From positions 42,074 through 106,073 of the forward strand of contig CAYVKA010000008.1 in the NCBI GenBank assembly GCA_964451925.1: 64,000 bases of DNA, read 5' to 3'. Below the pieces are notes generated by a model that was not told the DNA's origin, searched no databases, and worked only from the letters and a program-made list of their open reading frames with translations. Positions 1 through 7,309 of this stretch are shown here, one piece after another. Both the position numbers and the translations under genes were made by a program. The DNA is from Nevskia sp964451925 (GTDB lineage Bacteria > Pseudomonadota > Gammaproteobacteria > Nevskiales > Nevskiaceae). How positions within the stretch are numbered: position 1 is the first letter of the stretch; each line of letters begins with the position of its first letter.

Positions 1-332
1 TTGAGTTCCACGCGCAAAAACATCTTCTGATCCATTCGAACAAGGCCAGAATCTTTGAGCGCGTGGAGAATACCCAAAGTGACATTCTTTTCGATCTTGG
101 TGCCCTTGTTGAAAAGGTCGATCTGGACCTCTCCAACTTCGCGCGCCACATCCGGCAGGACACACTCAAGAACTTTTCTCTCGATGGTGCTGAGCGCTTT
201 CTCTCGCTGTTTCAATCTTGAGTTATTCACGAATTCCTTTGGATTTTGGACGCCTGCCATCTTTAGGCCGGCATATAAACCTGCCTCGAAGAGACGTTGC
301 GATTGAACCGGCTCATCACCCTTCTCATCCAT
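1..332 (-). CDS. Hypothetical phage protein, C-terminus beyond window edge
   Basis: Starts at ATG 332 and stays open for 110 codons to the window edge, so the C-terminus is not visible. The protein begins MDEKGDEPVQ and has a charged helical middle part followed by a stretch that could be a winged-helix fold, but no family is recognised. It follows the KTSC gene after 4 bp, with no promoter between, so it is the last visible gene of the leftward early operon. Confidence 0.7.
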   Translation of the reverse strand, partial: MDEKGDEPVQSQRLFEAGLYAGLKMAGVQNPKEFVNNSRLKQREKALSTIERKVLECVLPDVAREVGEVQIDLFNKGTKIEKNVTLGILHALKDSGLVRMDQKMFLRVEL

Positions 333-336
333 CCAC

Positions 337-552
337 TCACACCTTGGTGTGCTTGTAGTGGTCGCGGATGTGCTTCATGAAGTGGGCGCCGATGGACTTG
401 GCATCCATCAGCCCGACATGCGCCGACGCCGGCACGCCGTGGTAGTGGTAGATGCCGCCGTTGTGGAATTCGACGTGCAGGGTGTTCGTCGTCGGGTCAT
501 GACCGATCGATTTGATGGTGCTGCTCTGCACGGGTTTGCGTTCGATGGGCAT
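337..552 (-). CDS. KTSC-domain protein
   Basis: A 71-residue protein made almost entirely of one KTSC-like domain. It shows the usual pattern: Ser-Ser-X-I near residue 10, a beta-hairpin with HVEFHNGG and YHYHGVP, and a C-terminal helix around AKSIGAHF. KTSC proteins are common in phages and bacteria; their function is unknown, though a nucleic-acid link has been suggested. The start ATG 552 lies 3 bp after the stop of the upstream gene, which implies co-transcription and probable translational coupling. Confidence 0.8.
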   Translation of the reverse strand: MPIERKPVQSSTIKSIGHDPTTNTLHVEFHNGGIYHYHGVPASAHVGLMDAKSIGAHFMKHIRDHYKHTKV

Positions 553-555
553 TGC

Positions 556-1122
556 TCAGAACCTCACAGGAAATGGGTCGTAGACGGGGTGCATCGGCCG
601 CATCACTCGATGATTGGGGCGCGGCATATTCCCCTTGAAATGCTCCAGGGCCATCGCGTAGATGACACGATGATCAAACGTGGGCGGCAGATACGCCACG
701 GATTGCCCCTGGAATTCCATGTACCGCATCGCGGCGAATGCAACGGCGGCACCCAGAGCTTCGTTACCGCCGCGCATGATCATCTCGTCGACTAAAGCCG
801 GGTCGTATCCGTCTCCGATCAGGTGCTGGCGTCCCATCGATCCGAAGCGGTCCAGTGCCCGGTAGATGTTGGAACCAGTCCTCGCCGCATCGCTGATTTC
901 GATATCGCTGTCATTGAACGTTTGCTGGAACACCTCTTCCCGCCCGCAAACGCACTGGAAACGCCCCCGGATTGCGGAGACATTGGGACCGTGATGTAGC
1001 TGCCTAACTTGCACCTCGCGCATGATGAAACCCATCGCCCAGAATTTGAGGGCTGACGGGTTATCGATGCCGATCACCTCCCTGATGTCCATATCGATTT
1101 CAGCGGTGTGCTTGGCTTCCAT
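556..1122 (-). CDS. Hypothetical protein in recombination operon
   Basis: 188 residues, ATG 1122 preceded by a GGAG about 8 bp upstream. A CxC pair (FQCVCG) sits near residues 57-59; the rest is mixed alpha/beta with no signal peptide or membrane segment. Not recognised. It lies 4 bp downstream of the coiled-coil gene in the same leftward operon as recT, so a role in early DNA metabolism or host takeover is possible, but this rests on position only. Confidence 0.7.
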   Translation of the reverse strand: MEAKHTAEIDMDIREVIGIDNPSALKFWAMGFIMREVQVRQLHHGPNVSAIRGRFQCVCGREEVFQQTFNDSDIEISDAARTGSNIYRALDRFGSMGRQHLIGDGYDPALVDEMIMRGGNEALGAAVAFAAMRYMEFQGQSVAYLPPTFDHRVIYAMALEHFKGNMPRPNHRVMRPMHPVYDPFPVRF

Positions 1123-1126
1123 TTGC

Positions 1127-2029
1127 TTATCTCCGCGCGGATGCCAGTTGCATTTCTTCCCAGACCCGGATCCCAGGCACTACGAGCTCGGCGCCCAGAG
1201 CCCGGGCGCGCTTGTTGAGTTCGGTCTGGGCTATCTCGACCAGTTCGGGGCTGGCCTTGCCATCGGCAATTGCCTTGATCAGCGCCATCTTGTCGATGCA
1301 CTGCGCCTTCCAGGTTCCGCGCGTGGTCAGGCCCTTGACCTTCGGCACGGCCGAAGCGACCGGCGCCGCGGTGGTAACGCGCGCCAGCGCCAGTGTTGCC
1401 TGGGCCTGCTGCTGGGCCTGCTGCAGAACTTCGACGGAACGCGTGACAACCGCATCCTCGACTCGGGCTGCCGTGTCCTGCCTGGCCTCGGCCTGGACGA
1501 ACAGGTCGGCGGCATCTCCGGCCCTGCCTTCGTCCTGGGCCTGCTGGGCCTGCTGACGGAGTCTTTCGGCCTCGGCCTCGCCCTCGGCTTTGAGCCTGGC
1601 GGCATCGGCCTGCAGGCGGGTGGCTTCCTCCCGCGCCTCACGCTCACGCTCTTCCGCCTCCCGGCGCAAGCGCTCCTGCTCCTGGCGGGCTTCCTCGTCA
1701 CGGCGCCGCTGTTCTTCCGCCGCGATACGTTCCTGTTCCTGCTGGAACGTCAGCATCGATCCCTTGAGCTTGCGCTCGGCGGTTGCCAGGATGGCGGCGG
1801 GTTCACGGAACAAGTCGTTGACGTTGCGCAGGGCATCATTCAACGGCCTGGTAATGCTGGTGCGCTGCTCTTCCAGTTTTGCCGCGGCGGCTTTGATGGC
1901 CTTCAATTCCTTGTCCGCCTCGACGAACATTTCCGGCGAGTCGATAACGATGCACTCGACCAGTTCAAGGGAACGATTGGCGGAGGCGACCAGGATGCGC
2001 TGCTCCGGCGTAGCGATATTAAGCTGCAT
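1127..2029 (-). CDS. Coiled-coil protein of the RecT/exonuclease operon
   Basis: 300 residues from ATG 2029, which has a GAAGAAG ribosome site and overlaps the exonuclease stop by 11 bp. A longer in-frame extension upstream exists but reads as an unlikely Ser/Pro-rich peptide inside the exonuclease gene. Residues about 40-210 form a long charged coiled coil rich in Glu, Arg, Ala and Gln (repeated EAER/REAE). The C-terminal ~90 residues look globular. Proteins of this shape often sit beside phage RecT/exonuclease pairs; the role is unknown. The low-complexity repeats cause long false reading frames on the opposite strand. Confidence 0.8.
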   Translation of the reverse strand: MQLNIATPEQRILVASANRSLELVECIVIDSPEMFVEADKELKAIKAAAAKLEEQRTSITRPLNDALRNVNDLFREPAAILATAERKLKGSMLTFQQEQERIAAEEQRRRDEEARQEQERLRREAEEREREAREEATRLQADAARLKAEGEAEAERLRQQAQQAQDEGRAGDAADLFVQAEARQDTAARVEDAVVTRSVEVLQQAQQQAQATLALARVTTAAPVASAVPKVKGLTTRGTWKAQCIDKMALIKAIADGKASPELVEIAQTELNKRARALGAELVVPGIRVWEEMQLASARR

Positions 2030-2624
2030 GACGCTTCTTCCAGTGGGTGATGGACAGCAGGGAATGGAAAGTGGCGAAATCGGTTTGATCGGTAAACTCT
2101 TCCAGCCGGTACTCGCCATCGGCGCGCAACTGGACAACAAAACGCTTGGTGATGTGGCGCTTGATTTCCGGTGGCAGCGCGATGTTGTAGCCCGCAAGTT
2201 GAACGCCGGTGGCTGGCAGGATCTGGCTGGTGGTCTTGATCTCGGTTAGCGCCAGGTCCTTGAACCTCGGATTCATCTGGAACAGGCGATCAAGTGTGCC
2301 GGCGTAACCGTGCTCCTTCGAGTAAACCCAGCGCTCGCCCTGAAACACCGACCACTCACATTTGTCGCGCCGGAACTTGCGCCAGGCGTAGAGATACGGA
2401 AACACGACCTCGTCGATTGACGATTCTTCCAGGTCGTTCTGATCGTCCAGCCAGGTTGCCTTGTGGACCGCGTCGCCACGTTCTGCGGCGAGGGCCAGCA
2501 ACTCCTGGGAGACCATGGAGTAATCGATCAGCGGCGCGATGACCTGGGTCACACTCGGCACCACGACGCCTTTCGCCGTGGTGTAGGTGTGCGTCTTCGC
2601 GTCGAATGTCAGTTCCGTGCTCAT
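2019..2624 (-). CDS. PD-(D/E)XK-family exonuclease, RecT partner
   Basis: 201 residues. The active-site pattern of the Cas4/RecB/lambda-exonuclease-like PD-(D/E)XK superfamily is visible: His54, Asp112 in AGTLDR, Glu128-x-Lys130 in LTEIKTT, and the helical QLxxY motif (Gln142, Tyr146). Such enzymes resect double-stranded DNA so that a partner annealase can load on the single strand. Its gene sits immediately downstream of recT, the standard two-component phage recombination arrangement. The assignment as the RecT partner is from context. Confidence 0.85.
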   Translation of the reverse strand: MSTELTFDAKTHTYTTAKGVVVPSVTQVIAPLIDYSMVSQELLALAAERGDAVHKATWLDDQNDLEESSIDEVVFPYLYAWRKFRRDKCEWSVFQGERWVYSKEHGYAGTLDRLFQMNPRFKDLALTEIKTTSQILPATGVQLAGYNIALPPEIKRHITKRFVVQLRADGEYRLEEFTDQTDFATFHSLLSITHWKKRHAA

Positions 2625-2644
2625 GCGCTGGCGCCCCGGCCCTC

Positions 2645-3796
2645 TCAGTTCGGGTTACGCAGCCACTCGAGAATTTGGTTCGCCTCGTAGACCGTGGCCG
2701 CATCCAGGGAGTCGAGCTTGAAGCGGCGCAACACATCCTGTTCGGAGATGGCGCCGTCGGTCTGCTTCAGCTTCGTGCGGATCATCCCGAGCTGACCGGT
2801 ACCGACGGGCGTCGTCTTCGCCTTGTGGTCCTGGTCGGTCGAGGGGGCTGGCGCGCCGTTCGAAGTCTTTGCCGGTTCTCTCTGCACGGCGCCGGCGGCT
2901 TCCTGCTGGGCGCCTGCAGGGGGACTCTTCGAACCGAGAATTTCTCCGGTCTCGGGGTCCACGGCGGGTTCGCCGGCACCGTTGGCCGCTTCCGCGGTCT
3001 TGCTCCGAGCCTGCGGCTCGCGCACGGTCCGCTCGCGCTGTTCGTCCTGCTGCTGACCGCGTTCGTCGTCGCGCGGCAGCGGAACCCAGCTGCCCTCGAT
3101 GGCGTCCTGGACGGTCAGCCCCTGACCGCCCATTTCGGCGGCGTCATTGAGCCCCATCGCCAGCACCAGTTCCGGGCTGGCCGGCATATATTTGAGAACC
3201 TGCAGCAGCGGCACCTTGCGCGCATACATCTCCCAGTTCTGATAGGAGTAGTGGCGCTTTCCAACCTTGTTGTAGCGGTCGCGGTGCTTGATGATCTTGC
3301 TGTTGCGCCACAGTTCGATGACCGGGAACTCGGCGCCGCGAATCCAGCCCACAGCGAAGGTATGCGTGATGTCCTCCGGGTCTTCCAGTTCGGTCTCGTC
3401 GTGGATGACCAAGTCGCGCTTGGCGCCGTCGGAGTAGGTGTAACGCTGGTCCCTGTAGATGACGCCGGTGAACACCGTGGCGTTGCCGGAGCGGTTGCAC
3501 AGGTCCACCAGCCCCTTCCAACCCGGCACAAACTGGCACTCCTTGCCGTAGGGGATCAGGTAGGAGCGCCCCAGGGTGTCCGGCTCCAGGCCCAGCTGCG
3601 CGGCCTGGATCACGGCAGCGAAGACGCTGCGCGGATCGCAGTCGGCGAGCTTGGGAGTGCGGCGAAATGCCGTGAGCGCGATGCGCGTCATGCGCTCGGC
3701 TGTCAGATGCTTCGGCAGGGCCTTGGCAATTTCACCCTGGAATTTCTCCAGCATCTGCGGGAAGGTAGTCGGGGCCAGCTGGGTGTTGGACGACAT
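2645..3796 (-). CDS. recT: RecT-family single-strand annealing protein
   Basis: 383 residues, ATG 3796 with GGAGC upstream. The N-terminal ~250 residues carry the RecT core: ALTAFRRTPKLADCDP, IQAAQLGLEPDT, YLIPYGKECQFVPGWKG. The last ~110 residues are low-complexity and acidic/Pro-Ala rich, ending in a short helical tail that may contact the host SSB or the exonuclease. RecT binds single-stranded DNA and anneals complementary strands in phage recombination. It is followed by its exonuclease gene. Confidence 0.95.
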   Translation of the reverse strand: MSSNTQLAPTTFPQMLEKFQGEIAKALPKHLTAERMTRIALTAFRRTPKLADCDPRSVFAAVIQAAQLGLEPDTLGRSYLIPYGKECQFVPGWKGLVDLCNRSGNATVFTGVIYRDQRYTYSDGAKRDLVIHDETELEDPEDITHTFAVGWIRGAEFPVIELWRNSKIIKHRDRYNKVGKRHYSYQNWEMYARKVPLLQVLKYMPASPELVLAMGLNDAAEMGGQGLTVQDAIEGSWVPLPRDDERGQQQDEQRERTVREPQARSKTAEAANGAGEPAVDPETGEILGSKSPPAGAQQEAAGAVQREPAKTSNGAPAPSTDQDHKAKTTPVGTGQLGMIRTKLKQTDGAISEQDVLRRFKLDSLDAATVYEANQILEWLRNPN

Positions 3797-3823
3797 CGGT
3801 AGCTCCTGCTTTTGAATCGATGG

Positions 3824-4030
3824 TTAAAACATCCCCAGCGCCTGCCGAGTGCGATCGGGGCGTTCTGGGTCGTGGAGGAAGTAGTGCGGCTTGCTGTCGC
3901 AGGACACGTTGATCCAGCAGACAATCCCCGGCATGGGGTCAGCGGGGCGCACCGGAATACCAGTGTCGTGTTCGATGAATTCGGCATATGCCGGCTTCGT
4001 CTGTTCGGCGGCGCTCACAGGGAAGTCCAC
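3824..4030 (-). CDS. Small hypothetical protein
   Basis: 68 residues from a GTG start at 4030, overlapping the end of the upstream gene by 16 bp; no clear ribosome-binding site, so it is probably coupled to that gene. Contains WINVSCDSKPHYF and otherwise no recognisable domain. Early-operon position upstream of recT. Confidence 0.5.
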   Translation of the reverse strand: MDFPVSAAEQTKPAYAEFIEHDTGIPVRPADPMPGIVCWINVSCDSKPHYFLHDPERPDRTRQALGMF

Positions 4031-4257
4031 AGGCGGTCTGAGCTGGTTTCGACGAGAGGTCTTTCCTGCTCGTCCGCGAACTCGATGAACCCGCTGGTAC
4101 CGATGGCGGCGAATCCATCTCTCTGCAGCCCATGGCGGATCAGGTCAAGCTGATCCTGATCGAAGCTGGTTTGCTTCTCGAATTCGGCCCAGGTCCAGCT
4201 GAGGGCTGGATCGCCACAGTTGCGGCAGAATCGGACTGGTGTAAGCGCATTGATCAT
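4015..4257 (-). CDS. Small hypothetical protein with CxxC motif
   Basis: 80 residues from ATG 4257, chosen because GGGGAGAG lies just upstream; an in-frame ATG 45 bp earlier lacks a site. FCRNCG near the N-terminus is one half of a possible zinc knuckle. It is the first gene after the leftward promoter at 4315-4342, so it opens the recT transcription unit. Function unknown. Confidence 0.65.
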   Translation of the reverse strand: MINALTPVRFCRNCGDPALSWTWAEFEKQTSFDQDQLDLIRHGLQRDGFAAIGTSGFIEFADEQERPLVETSSDRLWTSL

Positions 4258-4314
4258 CTGTCGGTTCTCTCCCCTTCGTGAGACGGCCATTGGCCGGTGC
4301 ACTGCATGGGATTT

Positions 4315-4342
4315 AGTATAGTTTTGCTTGACTAAAAATCAA
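4315..4342 (-). promoter_or_regulatory. Leftward sigma70-type promoter for the recT operon
   Basis: Read on the minus strand: -35 TTGATT at 4342-4337, 16 bp spacer, -10 TATACT at 4320-4315. It lies 58 bp upstream of the first recT-operon gene. The -35 is embedded in the inverted repeat CTTGACTAAAAATCAAG (4327-4343), which matches the CI-region operator, so repressor binding should block the promoter. The same arrangement recurs at 15108-15135. Confidence 0.65.
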
Positions 4343-4343
4343 G
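4327..4343. promoter_or_regulatory. CI-type operator (CTTGA-N7-TCAAG)
   Basis: The inverted repeat CTTGA-N7-TCAAG covers the -35 box of the leftward promoter. The same half-sites and spacing occur in the cI/cro intergenic region (15991-16007), and a one-mismatch version occurs at 15120-15136 over the other leftward promoter. The spread of one operator over three promoters is what a lysogenic repressor needs. Confidence 0.65.
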
Positions 4344-4358
4344 TGTTACTTGACTTTT

Positions 4359-4371
4359 CCGACGAACGGTA
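4359..4371. promoter_or_regulatory. Shared 13-bp upstream box CCGACGAACGGTA
   Basis: CCGACGAACGGTA lies 17 bp upstream of the -35 of the recT promoter. An identical box lies at 15153-15165, 18 bp upstream of the other leftward promoter. It contains CCG-N5-CGG, an imperfect inverted repeat. It could be an activator site, an antitermination element or an UP-like element; nothing in the sequence decides which. Confidence 0.5.
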
Positions 4372-4396
4372 AAGCAGATTTGCGCTGCTTGGTTTA

Positions 4397-4633
4397 CTAA
4401 CCGAGATCCTTCAACCAGTTGTTGTAGAAGCCGCGTGCCCAGCTGAAGGTATAGAACAGGCAGATGGCGAACACACCCCATTGATGCGCCGCGTAGGCGC
4501 TCAAGAACCAGAATGGCTGTCCAAGCAGTCCAGCAATACTGGACCATCGGCGCCGCTCGGCGCTGGCGTCCTGGCTGAGATACACGGCCGTGCAGCCGAA
4601 AACAACGATACCGCCCTGGATGACGATGCTCAT
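4397..4633 (-). CDS. Small two-helix membrane protein
   Basis: 78 residues with a hydrophobic N-terminal helix (about residues 3-20) and a second around residues 35-65 containing the aromatic motif GQPFWF, followed by WARGFYNNW at the end. Probable inner-membrane protein with two to three spans. ATG 4633 overlaps the upstream stop as ATGA. Small membrane proteins in this position can be exclusion factors, but no specific family is recognised. Confidence 0.7.
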   Translation of the reverse strand: MSIVIQGGIVVFGCTAVYLSQDASAERRRWSSIAGLLGQPFWFLSAYAAHQWGVFAICLFYTFSWARGFYNNWLKDLG

Positions 4634-4842
4634 GTGCTGTGCTGCTCCTTTTGGCGTTCGATCCTGACTGCGAGAACTTCACGCTCGACGGCGCGCGCAC
4701 CGGCAGGTGTCATCTGGTGAGGGTCTGAAGTAACCAGCGCCCGGCGAGCGCATGCCGCGATGGTTCCGCGGCCGACCTTGCGTCCGTACAGTCTGTCGGG
4801 GAGCCGGCCATCCAGGTCGCTGGACTCCAGCCAGGCGCGCAT
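4630..4842 (-). CDS. Small basic hypothetical protein
   Basis: About 70 residues if started at ATG 4842; an in-frame TTG at 4866 is an alternative. Arg-rich, with LPDRLYGRKVGRGTIAACA, which could be a helix-turn-helix-like helix. The stop overlaps the next start (ATGA at 4633), which supports that this frame is translated. Longer upstream extension of the frame runs antisense to the 4936-5187 gene and looks non-coding. Confidence 0.5.
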   Translation of the reverse strand: MRAWLESSDLDGRLPDRLYGRKVGRGTIAACARRALVTSDPHQMTPAGARAVEREVLAVRIERQKEQHST

Positions 4843-4935
4843 CGCAGGGGTGAGAAGACGCTTCAAGCGGAAGCGTCCAAGGGCTTGCGAAACTGCGGGT
4901 CGTTTCCCACCATAGGCACGTGGATTGCCATGAGG

Positions 4936-5187
4936 ATGACCGTGCGGAAAAAGATCGGAAAGCAGGCACTGATTGACCTGGTGCAGAAGAGAATGCGCGG
5001 CGTGCGGATGGATGCTCCCTGCGATGGCTGCGTACTGAGAAATGTGGTGCGAAGGGAGTCTGTCGGCGATGCCTCGAACTGGTTGCCAGTGCAGGCTGGA
5101 GGCTGCAGCCCGGATTGCGAAAGGCGACTGAATGCCTTGCTGATGCACTTGAGCGACGAGTACGACGTAATCTTTCCCGAGCGCTGA
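4936..5187 (+). CDS. Rightward Cys-containing small protein inside the leftward operon
   Basis: 83 residues from ATG 4936 (ATG 4930 in frame is possible). Composition is protein-like: a basic helix RKKIGKQALIDLVQKRMRG, then CDGC and a later GGCSPDC, which could make a Cys4 zinc site, ending DEYDVIFPER. The opposite strand here has only unlikely frames. It converges with the 5189-6016 gene, leaving 1 bp between stops. Unusual orientation: the only rightward gene in a 15-kb leftward block. No promoter identified. Confidence 0.55.
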   Translation: MTVRKKIGKQALIDLVQKRMRGVRMDAPCDGCVLRNVVRRESVGDASNWLPVQAGGCSPDCERRLNALLMHLSDEYDVIFPER

Positions 5188-5188
5188 A

Positions 5189-6016
5189 TCACAGTCCGGC
5201 CTCGGGCCTATATGCAGAGTGCTGTGCAGACCTCTTCCAAAACATATGCTCATCCGCTCTCATCATCATGAGATGAGAAATCACGTCGTCGGTTGGACAC
5301 ATTGCCCCTGCCCATGACCCTTTGTAATAGCCGATGGGGTGCTGGCACAGACAGCACAAAATCTTCATCTCGCCGTTGTCGTTCTTCAGAACAACGGTTG
5401 GCTTCAACCGGCGAAAAATGTACTTCAGACCGCTCCTCTTGCTGGTCTCGATAAACATCCCTGTCAGCAAATAGCTTTTGAACATGTGATGCTTCAATAA
5501 CGTGCCCAGCAGCTGCAGCGCCTTGCTCTCCTGCTCGATGCCCCAGGCGACTGAACAGCCCATGGTGCGGAGGTCGTACGCGATGTGGTGATAGGCCGGC
5601 TCCAGGGCGTATCCAATCTTGCCGTTCTCCTCGTAGATGAAAACCATGCAGCGCTTGCTGTCCGAGTAGAAGTGGTTGTGGATCGTTATCCCAGGCTCCA
5701 GCGGCGCATCTTTTTTGTTGAACACCTTGGCGAAGGGATAGCTCGGCTCGATGATCAGTTCCTCGTCCTCGATCGCGCACGGAAGGCCGGCATACTCGCC
5801 CACTCTCTCGGCCATGCTGCGCAACTGGTTACGGTGCTGCGCAAACGAATCGAATCGCTCCAGCAGCTGCATGCCGCCTTCAGCCGCCAGCCGTTCGCGC
5901 AACCGCAACTCCTGTTGCGGACTCGGCCGGCACGGATCTGACCTTCGGTTTCCTGCCACGCTTTTTTGGGCCTGCTTGAGGCGCTTCAGCCGTTTTACGC
6001 GGGCATTCTTGCCCAT
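5189..6016 (-). CDS. Hypothetical early protein with C-terminal CxxC zinc-like pair
   Basis: 275 residues from ATG 6016, preceded by GGAGAAAGAGG. The N-terminus is very basic (KNARVKRLKRLKQAQKS). A globular middle part contains TIHNHFYSDSKRCMVFIYEE, and the C-terminal part has CCLCQHPIGYYKG. Not recognised. The first 137 bp overlap the preceding gene in another frame; the start after the strong ribosome site is preferred over a longer extension. Confidence 0.65.
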   Translation of the reverse strand: MGKNARVKRLKRLKQAQKSVAGNRRSDPCRPSPQQELRLRERLAAEGGMQLLERFDSFAQHRNQLRSMAERVGEYAGLPCAIEDEELIIEPSYPFAKVFNKKDAPLEPGITIHNHFYSDSKRCMVFIYEENGKIGYALEPAYHHIAYDLRTMGCSVAWGIEQESKALQLLGTLLKHHMFKSYLLTGMFIETSKRSGLKYIFRRLKPTVVLKNDNGEMKILCCLCQHPIGYYKGSWAGAMCPTDDVISHLMMMRADEHMFWKRSAQHSAYRPEAGL

Positions 6017-6284
6017 CCTCTTTCTCCGATTCGTCGTGCTCCGCCGCAGCGACTGGGTCGAAGTCGGCGATGATGTACTCACAGGTGTTTTCGTCGAAGT
6101 CCAGGGCTCTGGTGTACTTTGGACTGCCGTCGTCGTTCTTGCCGATCTCTATCAGCAAGGCGTAGCCTCGGCGCAGCATGTCCTTGACGATCCTGGCGGC
6201 CCGGATACGCTCGGCCGGGTTGTTCTTGTCAAACGACAATTTGGTGTCGCCGGCGCCGACATTGAGGATGCCGATGCTGCTCAT
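5880..6284 (-). CDS. Hypothetical early protein
   Basis: 134 residues. A compact N-terminal domain includes AERIRAARIVKDMLRRGYA and LLIEIGKND, followed by a flexible charged tail (PKKRGRKPKVR resembles an AT-hook-like basic patch). ATG 6284 overlaps the upstream stop as ATGA. The 3' third overlaps the 5189-6016 gene out of frame. Function unknown; DNA contact through the basic tail is only a guess. Confidence 0.65.
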   Translation of the reverse strand: MSSIGILNVGAGDTKLSFDKNNPAERIRAARIVKDMLRRGYALLIEIGKNDDGSPKYTRALDFDENTCEYIIADFDPVAAAEHDESEKEDGQECPRKTAEAPQAGPKKRGRKPKVRSVPAESATGVAVARTAGG

Positions 6285-7309
6285 GGTTCGCTCCTGGGAT
6301 ATCCGTTGTGCTCGACGCCATCCAGAAGGCGGCCGGCGGCTTTCTTGCCCATCCTCCCCATCAACTCGGTGCGAACATTTGCCGGCGGCACCTCCTCATG
6401 CCAAACGGAACCATCAGCTGCGATATCGCACAGCGCAATGTCGTCGCCATCAGCCTCGGCCCACTCTCCCCACTGCTTGAATAAGAACGGCACGCTGGCA
6501 CCAGCGCATTGATCGCGCAGGCTGCGGAACCAGTCTGGGTGTGATGGCCGAGCCTTGGGGCCGCTCTCGCCGCCGGCGATCACCCAATCCAGCGAGGCCG
6601 GCGCCGAGTAGTAGCGATCTTCGTGATCCTTGGTCAAGGCGCTGATATAGCCCGGTGTGTTGAGGGTGATGTTGAACTCGCGCGGCAACTCGATTCTGTG
6701 CAAGTCGATGCCTCCGAGCAGCGGCTCGGCCGATAAGAAGTGGACCGCGGCTGGCGTACGCAGCAGCGGCGGGATGCGCTCGTTGGCAGTGTCCTGATCC
6801 TCGGCGCTGACGCCCAGCCAGACGTTCGGCAATGGCCAGTCGTTGACCGCGCGGCGCTTCGGATTACCGTAGCTCAGCTGATGCTTGGCGGCCTCGTGGA
6901 TGCGCTGTGCGTTGCGGGAGGTGACGTACTCCAGCATCCGCTCCGGTCGCTTCGTCAGCACCTGGAAGCGGTGCTGCGGGCACATCGCCATCATGGCGAA
7001 GACCTTGTCGACATACTCGAACGGCACGCCGTCGTGGAACAGGTCGGACATCGAATCCACAAAAATCATCCGGCCTTTCTTCCAGCTCAGCGGTAGCTCC
7101 AGCATGTTCTCGGCCAGGCGCATCTCGCCGGTCCAGGTCGGTGTGCCGTTGACCATCCGCACCAAGCCCTCATAGGGTTGGCCCGGGCCACTGAAGCGCA
7201 TGGCGACGCGCTCGGCGTAGCAGCCCTTGCAGCCGGGGCTGACGCGGGAGCAGCCACGGGTCGGATTCCAGGTGGCGTCGGTCCACTCGATTTCGGATTT
7301 GTCGCCCAT
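6281..7309 (-). CDS. DUF5131 (phage Gp37/Gp68) family protein, probable Fe-S enzyme
   Basis: 342 residues from ATG 7309, which overlaps the preceding stop as TGATG; an in-frame extension upstream lies within the previous gene and is rejected. The N-terminal EWTDATWNPTRGC is the hallmark of the Gp37/Gp68 family, with cysteines Cys20, Cys27 and Cys30 in CX6CX2C spacing, like radical-SAM clusters. FVDSMSDLFHD and VWLGVSAEDQ are further conserved family segments. The biochemical reaction is not established for the family. It pairs with the radical-SAM gene next to it and the methyltransferase two genes upstream. Confidence 0.85.
   Translation of the reverse strand: MGDKSEIEWTDATWNPTRGCSRVSPGCKGCYAERVAMRFSGPGQPYEGLVRMVNGTPTWTGEMRLAENMLELPLSWKKGRMIFVDSMSDLFHDGVPFEYVDKVFAMMAMCPQHRFQVLTKRPERMLEYVTSRNAQRIHEAAKHQLSYGNPKRRAVNDWPLPNVWLGVSAEDQDTANERIPPLLRTPAAVHFLSAEPLLGGIDLHRIELPREFNITLNTPGYISALTKDHEDRYYSAPASLDWVIAGGESGPKARPSHPDWFRSLRDQCAGASVPFLFKQWGEWAEADGDDIALCDIAADGSVWHEEVPPANVRTELMGRMGKKAAGRLLDGVEHNGYPRSEP

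Noticed and set aside
55..306. Small rightward frame at the left edge
   Set aside because: The minus strand has a longer, protein-like frame coupled to the KTSC gene.
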